From Rhizobium redzepovicii (GTDB lineage: Bacteria > Pseudomonadota > Alphaproteobacteria > Rhizobiales > Rhizobiaceae), in assembly GCF_019793435.1 (NCBI RefSeq), contig NZ_JAILYH010000025.1:1-64000 (forward strand): a stretch of DNA of 64,000 nt, written 5' to 3'. A model generated the notes under the pieces. The model made no database searches. It was not told where the DNA came from and was given only the letters and a program-made list of their open reading frames with translations. This document shows, one piece after another, positions 52,419-60,112 of this stretch (position 1 is the stretch's first letter; each line of letters begins with the position of its first letter). A program made the translations under genes and the position numbers.

Positions 52419-53396
52419 TCACAGCGGGATCTTAATCGTGGCCGCCAAACCACCCGGATCGTATTTAAGTTCCACCTTTCCGCCGAGATGAGCAGATGTG
52501 CCCTCGATCAACTCGGTGCCATAACCGCGGTGGCGAGGCGGCGCGACAGGTAACCCGTTTCTTTCCTGCCATGCGCAGACAAGATATGTCCGGCCTCTTG
52601 GACTAGATTCGAGTGCCCATACAACGTGGATCTGCCCATCGGGAACGGACAAGGCGCCGTATTTCACGGCGTTGGTGCCGAGCTCATGGAATATCATGCC
52701 GACCGCAAGAACCCTGGAACTGGCAAGTGTCACCGCCGGGCCGTCGCAAAGAAGGCGGTCAACGCCGGGCTCGCCGACCGATTGGCGCAGCAGTACTTCA
52801 AAATCTATGGTCTGATCGGCAAATGCGATTTCCTGCGCCCGAAGCGTGACCTCAAACCGTCCGAGGAAGATGTCGCGATATTCGGCGGCAGTGCGATCCT
52901 CGGTTTGCGTATGCATGGCGATCGAGCGCATCACCGCAGACAGATTCTTCAGGCGATGCCGTGTCTCGGCAATAACGAAATCTCTCTCTGCGTCCTGACG
53001 CCGGCGCTCGGTGACATCATCGAAGAGGATGAGGATGTTCGTGCTGTTATTATCGGGATGGATGAGACGACGGGCATCGACGAGAAACGTTCGCTGCCCG
53101 ATTGCGGGAAAGTCATGTGTCACTTCAAAACCGATGACGGCGGCGGCTTTTGGGATCACCGACGCGATTAGTTGCCGAAGTTCGGCTATTTCCCATTGGC
53201 CGTTGCCGAGATCGAAGAAGCTTTGTCCCAAGATGTCGTCACGCTCGATCTCGAAGGTCCGGACAAAAGCATTATTGGCGCTCATGATGCAGAAATTATG
53301 ATCCAGAACGACAATCGGCTGGGTCATGGTATCGACGATAGCCTGAGCCTGCACGTGTCCGCTTTTTAGCAAGCGGTAAAAGTCTTCCAGGATCAT
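52419..53396 (-). CDS. PAS-domain HWE/HisKA_2-type sensor histidine kinase
   Basis: The 325-aa cytoplasmic kinase has a PAS domain (about 15-130), a phospho-acceptor helix with His in AETRHRLKNLSAVMRSIA, and an ATP-binding domain with the N-box FHELGTNAVKYGAL and the GYGTELIEG G-box. HWE/HisKA_2 kinases often feed the alphaproteobacterial general stress response. The start at 53396 is chosen because the preceding 31 residues lack conservation. Its likely partner, the receiver gene right behind it, is broken. Confidence 0.9.
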   Translation of the reverse strand: MILEDFYRLLKSGHVQAQAIVDTMTQPIVVLDHNFCIMSANNAFVRTFEIERDDILGQSFFDLGNGQWEIAELRQLIASVIPKAAAVIGFEVTHDFPAIGQRTFLVDARRLIHPDNNSTNILILFDDVTERRRQDAERDFVIAETRHRLKNLSAVMRSIAMHTQTEDRTAAEYRDIFLGRFEVTLRAQEIAFADQTIDFEVLLRQSVGEPGVDRLLCDGPAVTLASSRVLAVGMIFHELGTNAVKYGALSVPDGQIHVVWALESSPRGRTYLVCAWQERNGLPVAPPRHRGYGTELIEGTSAHLGGKVELKYDPGGLAATIKIPL

Positions 53397-53603
53397 CTGC
53401 GCCCTGTTCTCTCGGCAGAACGTTGCACGTCTTGTACTCGTTGTTGCGCGTTCGACAAAAGAAACTAGGGTGAAACCCCAGTTCTGCAAAGGGGGTTGAG
53501 AGCCTGGACTACTCCATCAGCAAGAAGCGCCGCCGCTCACTCTGCAGATAGTCTGGAACATTCCGGAGCCCGCGAAGCGATCCGCTCAACAAGGAGATTT
53601 TCG

Positions 53604-54115
53604 ATGTCCGGGACGAAACCCGCGAAATTTTTGTCACTGGCCTTAAGAATGCCCACGCCATGGAAAACCAGGCGCTCTCGATCATGAAGCCACAGCTCTC
53701 GCGGATCGAGAACTATCCGAAGATTGGGGCCAAGCTCGACCAGCATATTCGCGAAACCGAGGGGCAGATCGTCCGCCTCGAAGAGGTGCTCGATGGTCTG
53801 AACGAAGGCCACTCTTCGCTTAAAGACATGGCTCTGTCGCTGATGGGGTCGATGGCCGCGATGAGCCATACCATGGCCGGCGACGAAATCCTGAAAAACT
53901 CGTTCGCCAACTTCGCCTTTGAGAATTTCGAAATGGCAGCTTACAAGTCGCTGCTGACCGTCGCCGAAGTAGGTGGCTACGGCGCAGCCAGCACTGCCCT
54001 GCAAGCAAACCTCGCCGAAGAGACGGCGATGGCACGGTGGCTGGATGAAAACATCGTCTCCGTGACGACCAAGTTTCTTTCTCTGAGCGAAGCTGGCGAG
54101 AAAGCCAAGGTCTAA
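53604..54115 (+). pseudogene. DUF892 (YciF-like) ferritin-like protein, N-terminal frameshift
   Basis: The ATG at 53604 with AAGGAG upstream reads MSGTKPAK and then needs a one-base shift in an AAATTTTT run to enter the conserved body (FVTGLKNAHAMENQALSIM, HIRETEGQIVRLEEVLDGL, ALQANLAEETAMARWLDE) that runs to 54115. Without the shift, translation could start at ATG 53660, losing the first helix. Polymerase slippage, mutation or a sequencing error in the homopolymer are all possible. Confidence 0.75.
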
Positions 54116-54116
54116 G

Positions 54117-54141
54117 GGAACAACGATGGTCCCGCGTTGTT
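54117..54141 (+). promoter_or_regulatory. EcfG-type promoter match, upstream of second DUF892
   Basis: GGAAC-N16-TGTT. A 21-codon frame (54126-54191, ending RIGPGAWHRYYR) overlaps it; the next clear gene starts at 54321. Confidence 0.4.
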
Positions 54142-54258
54142 ACCCCTACCAGCGGATCGGTCCCGGCGCCTGGCATCGGTATTATCGCTGATCACCCTCT
54201 CATCTTGGCCGGAACGAGACGGCGCTCCGGCAACGGGGCGCCGGTGCATTTACGGACA

Positions 54259-54283
54259 GGAACCATCAAAACCTCGCGGCGTT
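54259..54283 (+). promoter_or_regulatory. EcfG-type promoter for second DUF892 gene, consensus
   Basis: GGAAC-N16-CGTT, 37 bases before the start codon. Confidence 0.8.
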
Positions 54284-54320
54284 TACCCCCGCGCAAGCCC
54301 ATGCCACAGGAGGATTAACC

Positions 54321-54830
54321 ATGGCGACCACCACCACCACCAAGACACTTGAAGACCTTTTCCTGGATACGCTCAAGGACATCTATTTCGCGGAAAAGCA
54401 GATCCTGAAGGCGCTGCCGAAAATGGCCCGCGCCGCCCAGGCTGAGGAAGGCAAGGCAGGATTCCTGCAGCACCGCGACGAAACTCAGGCGCAGATCGAA
54501 CGGCTCGACCAGGTATTTGAGCTTTTAGGCAAGCCGGCACGCGGCAAGACCTGTGAAGCAATCCAGGGCATCATCGCCGAGGGTGAAGAGATCATGGAAG
54601 AGTTCAAGGGGTCGTTGGCACTTGATGCCGGTCTCATCTCTTCGGCTCAGGCCGTCGAACACTACGAGATCGCCCGGTACGGCACTCTCATCGCTTGGGC
54701 AAATCAGCTCGGCCTCAAGGATGCCGTTCCGCTGCTTCAGGCAAACCTCGCCGAAGAAGTAGCGACCGACAAGAAGTTGACCCAGCTTGCACAGGCGTCC
54801 GCAAACGCCAAGGGAAAGAGGGCGGCCTAA
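54321..54830 (+). CDS. DUF892 (YciE/YciF-like) ferritin-like stress protein
   Basis: The 169-aa protein begins with a Thr run, then a four-helix ferritin-like bundle (LEDLFLDTLKDIYFAEKQI, DETQAQIERLDQVFELLGK, EHYEIARYGTLIAWANQLG, LLQANLAEEVATDKKLT). The family binds a dimetal site with Glu/His residues and is a classic general-stress protein in bacteria. AGGAGG is seven bases before the ATG, and a consensus EcfG promoter lies upstream. Confidence 0.93.
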   Translation: MATTTTTKTLEDLFLDTLKDIYFAEKQILKALPKMARAAQAEEGKAGFLQHRDETQAQIERLDQVFELLGKPARGKTCEAIQGIIAEGEEIMEEFKGSLALDAGLISSAQAVEHYEIARYGTLIAWANQLGLKDAVPLLQANLAEEVATDKKLTQLAQASANAKGKRAA

Positions 54831-54850
54831 CCGTCTATACGATCATGCAG

Positions 54851-54878
54851 AAAAGGCCGTCATCGTTGGCGGCCTTTT
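54851..54878. terminator. Bidirectional Rho-independent terminator
   Basis: A 9-bp stem AAAAGGCCG/CGGCCTTTT with a 10-nt loop between the converging DUF892 and SDR genes. Confidence 0.85.
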
Positions 54879-54898
54879 CCTATAGTCTGCCGACGTGA

Positions 54899-55765
54899 TC
54901 AGATCATGATTTCCCCGCCGGTCACCGGGATTATGGCTCCGGTCATGTAACTGCCGAGATCCGAAGCGAGAAGCACGTAGGCGCCGGCAAGCTCCGCAGG
55001 CTGTCCGGCCCGCCCGATCAGGGTATTTCCTCCAAACTTCGCAGCTTTTTCGGCCGGCATCGTCGAAGGGATGAGCGGCGTCCAGATGGGGCCGGGCGCG
55101 ACCGCATTGACGCGAATGCCTCGCTCTCCGAGCATCTCGGCAAGGCCGGCCGTGAAGTTGGAAATAGCGCCTTTTGTCGACGCATATGCTAGCAGCTGGG
55201 GGGACGGCTGGCGCGACTGGATGGACGTGGTGTTGATGATGGCGCTGCCGCGCGCCATGTGTGGGATCGCCGCCTTCGCCAGAAAGAACGGTGCATAGAT
55301 GTTCGTGCGAAAGGTCTCGTCCCACTCTTCGGCATCGATATCGGCGATGTCGGCATATGTGCGCTGAAAGGCGGCATTGTTCACCAAAATGTCGATGCCG
55401 CCCAAATCATCGACGGTCCGCTGCACGAGCAGCTTGCAGTGATCCTCCGACTTGATGTCGCCGGGGATGACGATAGCTTTGCGGCCTGCCTGCTTTACCC
55501 ACTTTGCGGTGTCGTTGGCGTCCTCGTCCTCGCTTAAATACGAGATGACTATATCGGCGCCCTCTCGAGCAAAGGCGATCGCCACAGCTTTGCCAATGCC
55601 CGAATCCGCACCCGTGATAAGAGCAGTTTTGCCTTCAAGCTTTCCGTTTCCCCTGTAGGATTTCTCACCATGGTCGGGCACAGGCTGCATGGCAGCTGTC
55701 TGGCCCGGCGGCTCCTGTTGTTGCGCAGGATAGGGCGGCGTGGGGCGGCGCGTGTCGTCGGTCAT
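54899..55765 (-). CDS. SDR-family oxidoreductase, general-stress type
   Basis: The 288-aa protein has a Pro/Gln-rich N terminus (residues 1-45) and a complete classical SDR fold: cofactor site GADSGIGKAVA, NNAA, active-site Ser and YASTK, and VAPGPIWTP. The extended N terminus with KLEGKTALITG is typical of the YhdG/GS39-like stress SDRs. Its substrate is unknown. The start at 55765 has AAGGAG eight bases upstream. An EcfG-type promoter precedes it, divergent from that of the molybdopterin enzyme. Confidence 0.93.
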   Translation of the reverse strand: MTDDTRRPTPPYPAQQQEPPGQTAAMQPVPDHGEKSYRGNGKLEGKTALITGADSGIGKAVAIAFAREGADIVISYLSEDEDANDTAKWVKQAGRKAIVIPGDIKSEDHCKLLVQRTVDDLGGIDILVNNAAFQRTYADIADIDAEEWDETFRTNIYAPFFLAKAAIPHMARGSAIINTTSIQSRQPSPQLLAYASTKGAISNFTAGLAEMLGERGIRVNAVAPGPIWTPLIPSTMPAEKAAKFGGNTLIGRAGQPAELAGAYVLLASDLGSYMTGAIIPVTGGEIMI

Positions 55766-55796
55766 CGTCATGTCTCCTTGATGGTCGTCAATGGCA

Positions 55797-55822
55797 AACA
55801 TCCCGAACCGGTAAACGGTTCC
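55797..55822 (-). promoter_or_regulatory. EcfG-type promoter for the SDR gene
   Basis: Minus strand GGAAC (55822-55818), 17-nt spacer, TGTT (55800-55797). Confidence 0.6.
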
Positions 55823-55894
55823 TGAAGTAAAATTCTTTCCCAGCAGTCGAGTAGTCCCGCATTTAAAGAGACGGCCGACTTTTCGGAATTGCTT

Positions 55895-55919
55895 GGAACA
55901 AAAGCCGACGTCTTAGGTT
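55895..55919 (+). promoter_or_regulatory. EcfG-type promoter for the molybdopterin-oxidase run
   Basis: GGAAC-N16-GGTT, 23 bases before the start of the FdhF-like gene. Confidence 0.65.
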
Positions 55920-55941
55920 TGAGGACGCAAAGGGCAAAGAA

Positions 55942-58341
55942 ATGTCTGCAGATCCAAAATCTCCGCCGAAAATAAAACGCTATCGGGGACCGGCAGGGGG
56001 CTGGGGCTCGGCCAAATCGGTTGCCGCAATCCTGTTGCGCGAACACAAAACCCTTTCTGGCGCGGGACTTCTCTCAAAGCAAAACAAGCCCCAAGGCTAC
56101 ATGTGCGTGAGCTGCGCATGGGCCAAGCCCGCCAAGACGCATCCGCTCGAATTCTGTGAGAACGGCGCGAAGGCAACAGCGTGGGAAGTTACAAAAAGGA
56201 GAGCCGACAGAGCCTTCTTTGCCAAACATACCTTGAAGGAACTGGAGCAGTGGCGCGATCATGACCTGGAAGAGCAGGGCCGTTTGACGCATCCGATGCG
56301 ATGGGATCCGGCCACAGACAGGTATGTCCCGGTTTCATGGCAGGCTGCGTTTGATGAGATAGGCAGAGAGCTTCGGTCGCTAAAGCCGCGGGAAGTCGAT
56401 TTCTACACCTCCGGGCGAGCTTCGTTAGAGACCAGCTATATGTATCAGCTGTTCGCCCGCATCTATGGCAGCAATAATCTGCCGGATAGTTCAAATATGT
56501 GTCATGAGAGCTCCTCAGTGGCGCTGCCGGAAAGCATCGGAGCGTCTGTCGGAACGGCGATACTCTCGGATTTCGAGAACACCGACTGCATTTTCTATAT
56601 CGGCCAGAACGTTGCGACCTCTTCTCCGCGCCTCCTACACGACCTGCAAGATGCGGTTGATCGGGGCGTTAAGATCGTCACTTTCAACCTGCTTCGGGAG
56701 CGGGGGCTTGAACGCTTCGTCAATCCTCAATCGCCGTCTCAAATGCTCACCGCATCGGAAACCCTGATCTCATCGGAGTATTATCAGGTGCGCAACGGTG
56801 GAGACATCGCCGCTCTGTTCGGAATTTGCAAGGCACTGATCGAGTCGGATGACGCTTTAAAGTCGGCTGGCCATTCAAAGGTTGCCGGAAACGACGGCCG
56901 TCCGGCGGATCCTTCGAACGCGGCAATGGTTGCGTTTGCGGCATCCATGGCGTCGGCGGATAAGAAGCATGTCCTGGATCACGACTTCATCAAAGAACAT
57001 ACGTTCGGCTTTGAAACCTTTGCCGCAGCGGCGCGCCAGCATGAATGGTCCGAGCTCGAACGGATTTCGGGCTTGACGCGCGGAGAGATGGTTCAGGCGG
57101 CGGAGATCTATGCCAGTTCGAATGCCGTTCTCATGGTTTACGGGATGGGCCTGACACAACATTTGATGGGCGTTCAGAGCGTGCATATGGTCGCAAACCT
57201 TGCTTTGCTTCGAGGCAATATCGGGAAGCCCGGCGCAAACATTTGCGCCGTGAGAGGACATTCGAACGTTCAGGGGCAGCGAACAGTTGGTATTACGGAA
57301 AAGCCGGGCCTGGTCCCGCTGGACAAGTTATCCGAGCTATACGCCTTCGAGCCGCCGCGCTGGACGGGGCATTCGACGGTTGATACGTGCAAGGCGATCA
57401 TGAACGGAGAGACCCGTGCGTTTGTTAGCCTGGGCGGGAATTTTCTCAAAGCCGTTCCAGAAACCGCCGCGATGGAGGCTGCATGGCGAAAGATGCGCGT
57501 GACCGTCCAAATCGCCACCAAGCTTAATCGCAGCCACGTTATCCATGGCGAGATCGCATATCTCCTGCCGTGCCTCGGCCGGATCGAAATCGATCGACAG
57601 GCGACCGGCCCTCAGGCTGTTTCGATGGAAAGTTCGATCGCCCATTTCCACGGGTCCATCGGAAAGACCAAGCCGGCCAGTGGCGAGCTGCTCTCGGAAG
57701 CTGCGATCGTGGCAGGAATTGCCAAGGCGACAATAGGTGTCTCCAAGGTGCCTTGGGACGAATGGGTGGGCGATTATTCCAAGGTCCGCGACGCGATCGA
57801 GCAAACCTATCCCGAGACCTTCAAGGACTTCAACAAACGGCTGTTTCAGCCTGGAGGTTTTCCCCGGCCGTTGCCAGCACGCGAGCGGAAATGGGTCACC
57901 TCGAACGGCAAGGCCAATTTCATCACCCCCGAAAGGCTCTTCCCGGACATGCCCACTGCGGCCAGATCCGATGTCCTTCATCTCGCCACTCTGCGTTCGA
58001 ACGACCAGTTCAATACGACGATCTACGGATATGGAGATCGCTTTCGCGGCGTCGAGGGCACGAGAAAGGTGGTATTCATGAACGCCGGCGATATCGACGC
58101 TCTTGGTCTTGAAAACGGCATCTCGGTCGATCTTACCACCGCTCTCGATGAACAGACAGTCCGAAAAGTTACGGCGCTGCGGGTCGTGGAATATGACATT
58201 CCCAAGGGCTCCTGTGCGGCGTACTATCCGGAAACGAACCCGCTATTTCCGCTCGACCACCATGATGTCAAGTCGAAGACGCCCTCATATAAACTTTTGC
58301 CGGTTGTGGTGACGCGATCGGCCGAAATACCTTGCGACTGA
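55942..58341 (+). CDS. FdhF/YdeP-family molybdopterin oxidoreductase
   Basis: The 799-aa protein belongs to the YdeP branch of formate-dehydrogenase-like enzymes. It has an N-terminal segment with CVSCAW near residue 55, a molybdopterin-binding body (SNMCHESSSVALPESIGA, GMGLTQHLMGVQSVHMVAN, GNIGKPGANICAVRGHSNV) and a C-terminal dinucleotide-binding domain (LRSNDQFNTTIYGYGDRFR). There is no Sec codon. Family members are not proven formate dehydrogenases, so the substrate is open. It lacks a twin-arginine signal and is probably cytoplasmic. It begins a run of overlapping respiratory genes and has an EcfG-type promoter. Confidence 0.92.
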   Translation: MSADPKSPPKIKRYRGPAGGWGSAKSVAAILLREHKTLSGAGLLSKQNKPQGYMCVSCAWAKPAKTHPLEFCENGAKATAWEVTKRRADRAFFAKHTLKELEQWRDHDLEEQGRLTHPMRWDPATDRYVPVSWQAAFDEIGRELRSLKPREVDFYTSGRASLETSYMYQLFARIYGSNNLPDSSNMCHESSSVALPESIGASVGTAILSDFENTDCIFYIGQNVATSSPRLLHDLQDAVDRGVKIVTFNLLRERGLERFVNPQSPSQMLTASETLISSEYYQVRNGGDIAALFGICKALIESDDALKSAGHSKVAGNDGRPADPSNAAMVAFAASMASADKKHVLDHDFIKEHTFGFETFAAAARQHEWSELERISGLTRGEMVQAAEIYASSNAVLMVYGMGLTQHLMGVQSVHMVANLALLRGNIGKPGANICAVRGHSNVQGQRTVGITEKPGLVPLDKLSELYAFEPPRWTGHSTVDTCKAIMNGETRAFVSLGGNFLKAVPETAAMEAAWRKMRVTVQIATKLNRSHVIHGEIAYLLPCLGRIEIDRQATGPQAVSMESSIAHFHGSIGKTKPASGELLSEAAIVAGIAKATIGVSKVPWDEWVGDYSKVRDAIEQTYPETFKDFNKRLFQPGGFPRPLPARERKWVTSNGKANFITPERLFPDMPTAARSDVLHLATLRSNDQFNTTIYGYGDRFRGVEGTRKVVFMNAGDIDALGLENGISVDLTTALDEQTVRKVTALRVVEYDIPKGSCAAYYPETNPLFPLDHHDVKSKTPSYKLLPVVVTRSAEIPCD

Positions 58342-58361
58342 CTTGCAGATGGGATTGACAA

Positions 58362-59123
58362 ATGTTGTTCGGTGGTTCCGCAGGAACGTCGGATCGCTTT
58401 AAGAAACTGGCTGGGTGGTCAGCTTGCCTGGCGTTGATCGCTCTGTTCGTATGGAGGGCAAGTTCATTATTCGCCAGCCGGTCGGCCCCGGCCTCGGGTT
58501 TTACGTCGCTTGCTCCAAATGACGCAAGTAACGCAGCCAAAAAAACAAGGCTGGTGCTCTGGGCATTTCTGATGGTGGGAGGGCTCACGGTGTCGGCACT
58601 GCTTGGCTGGATAGACCACCCGCGAGAATTCAGACTTGATCCCGCAATCACGGCCGAATTGGAGCAGTTCAGACTGATGCCGAACGGGATCAGCGGGGCG
58701 CCGCCGGAGATCGACTTCGCACTTGGTCAACCTTATGAAAATGACTCTTACAATCTGAGCCAAGGCAAACGACTCTACACCTGGTTTGGCTGCCCATCCT
58801 GTCATGGCGACGGGCGAGGGGCGGCAGGACCGTCCTTTCTCGATGGATGGTGGCTCTATGGACCCGAGATGGTTTCAATCGTTGCTTCCATTCGGGATGG
58901 AAGACCGCACGGCATGCCGCCATTTCGAAACCGCATGACGATAGAGCAGATCTGGCAGCTCGCGGGCTACGTCCAAACGATCGGCGCCTACAGTGCCAAA
59001 GTGGCAGCGCCCGGCCGCAACGATACGAAACACACGCGCCCTTCTGAAAACCGCGCGCCGGCGGCGATCATTTTCGAAGAGGGACCGGTTGGTGTTCATG
59101 CTGAGCAGGGACCGGAACCTTGA
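58362..59123 (+). CDS. Membrane-anchored cytochrome c
   Basis: The 253-aa protein has two N-terminal membrane helices (SACLALIALFVWRAS and LVLWAFLMVGGLTVSALLGW) and a periplasmic cytochrome c domain with one heme-attachment motif CPSCH near residue 146 and Met in HGMPPF as likely sixth ligand. It starts 20 bases after the molybdopterin gene, and its stop overlaps the start of coxB. It probably passes electrons to subunit II (inference). Confidence 0.88.
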   Translation: MLFGGSAGTSDRFKKLAGWSACLALIALFVWRASSLFASRSAPASGFTSLAPNDASNAAKKTRLVLWAFLMVGGLTVSALLGWIDHPREFRLDPAITAELEQFRLMPNGISGAPPEIDFALGQPYENDSYNLSQGKRLYTWFGCPSCHGDGRGAAGPSFLDGWWLYGPEMVSIVASIRDGRPHGMPPFRNRMTIEQIWQLAGYVQTIGAYSAKVAAPGRNDTKHTRPSENRAPAAIIFEEGPVGVHAEQGPEP

Positions 59124-60112
59124 TAGCTAGACTTGTTTTGTTGATGTTTGTTGTCGCCGGCCTCACCGCGTGCGCCGGGTCGCAATCCGCACTCGATGTG
59201 CACGGCGCATCCGCAATCCACCTGAAACACTTGATGCTGTCCGTGATATTTGTTTGCGCACTCGTATGGATCGCCGTGATGTTGGTGCTTGCATATGCGC
59301 TATTTCGCAAACGCCGCGATCCGGCCGGTGTCGAAGCAGGTGGCGAAAATAGAGCGACACTCATCGTTTCCGCCGCCGTTGGGGCAACGGCTCTGATCAT
59401 TACGGGGCTCACTGTCGCAAGCTTTTTCACCACCCGTTTGATCGACGCCGACGGTGAGGTCGCAATGACGATCGCCGTCAAGGGTGAACAGTGGTGGTGG
59501 CGCGTCACTTATATGCAGGATGGCGCCCCCGACTTCGAGACGGCAAACGAGATCCATATTCCGGTTGGAAGAACGGTTCTGCTGCAGCTCGAAAGCGCCG
59601 ATGTCATCCACTCGTTCTGGATACCAAGTCTCGCCGGAAAGCAGGATCTCGTGCCGGGAAGGACGAACATGCTTGCCATTCGCGCCGAGACGGCGGGCGT
59701 CTACCGCGGGCAGTGCGCCGAGTTCTGCGGCCTCCAGCACAGCCACATGGCGGTTCAGGTGGTTGCCGATGATCCGGGTTCCTTTGAGCGATGGCTTGCC
59801 GACCAACGGGCTAAAAGTCTCGAACCTGCCGAGCCGGAGGCGGCGGTGGGACAAGCCGTGTTTCTCGAAAAACCCTGTGCCGCCTGTCATAGAGTGCGTG
59901 GAACACCCTCCGCTGGAACCACCGGGCCGGACCTCACTCATGTGGGGAGCCGGGTCACAATCGCGGCCGGTGTGCTGGAGCGGACCAGGGGCTCCCTCGC
60001 AGCCTGGATCGCTGACCCCCAGACGCTCAAACCAGGCAACAACATGCCGATGGTACCGCTCACCAGCGACGAGCTGCGCTCTGTCTCCGCATACATGGAA
60101 AGCTTGAAATGA
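59120..60112 (+). CDS. coxB: Cytochrome c oxidase subunit II with fused cytochrome c (caa3-type)
   Basis: The 330-aa protein has a lipoprotein-like signal (LTACAG), two membrane helices, a CuA domain (VIHSFWIP His ligand, then CAEFCGLQHSHM) and a C-terminal cytochrome c domain with CAACH. The fused heme marks a caa3-type oxidase. The start is TTG at 59120, overlapping the upstream stop, with CAGGGA nearby. Its stop overlaps the coxA start by four bases. Confidence 0.93.
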   Translation: MIARLVLLMFVVAGLTACAGSQSALDVHGASAIHLKHLMLSVIFVCALVWIAVMLVLAYALFRKRRDPAGVEAGGENRATLIVSAAVGATALIITGLTVASFFTTRLIDADGEVAMTIAVKGEQWWWRVTYMQDGAPDFETANEIHIPVGRTVLLQLESADVIHSFWIPSLAGKQDLVPGRTNMLAIRAETAGVYRGQCAEFCGLQHSHMAVQVVADDPGSFERWLADQRAKSLEPAEPEAAVGQAVFLEKPCAACHRVRGTPSAGTTGPDLTHVGSRVTIAAGVLERTRGSLAAWIADPQTLKPGNNMPMVPLTSDELRSVSAYMESLK

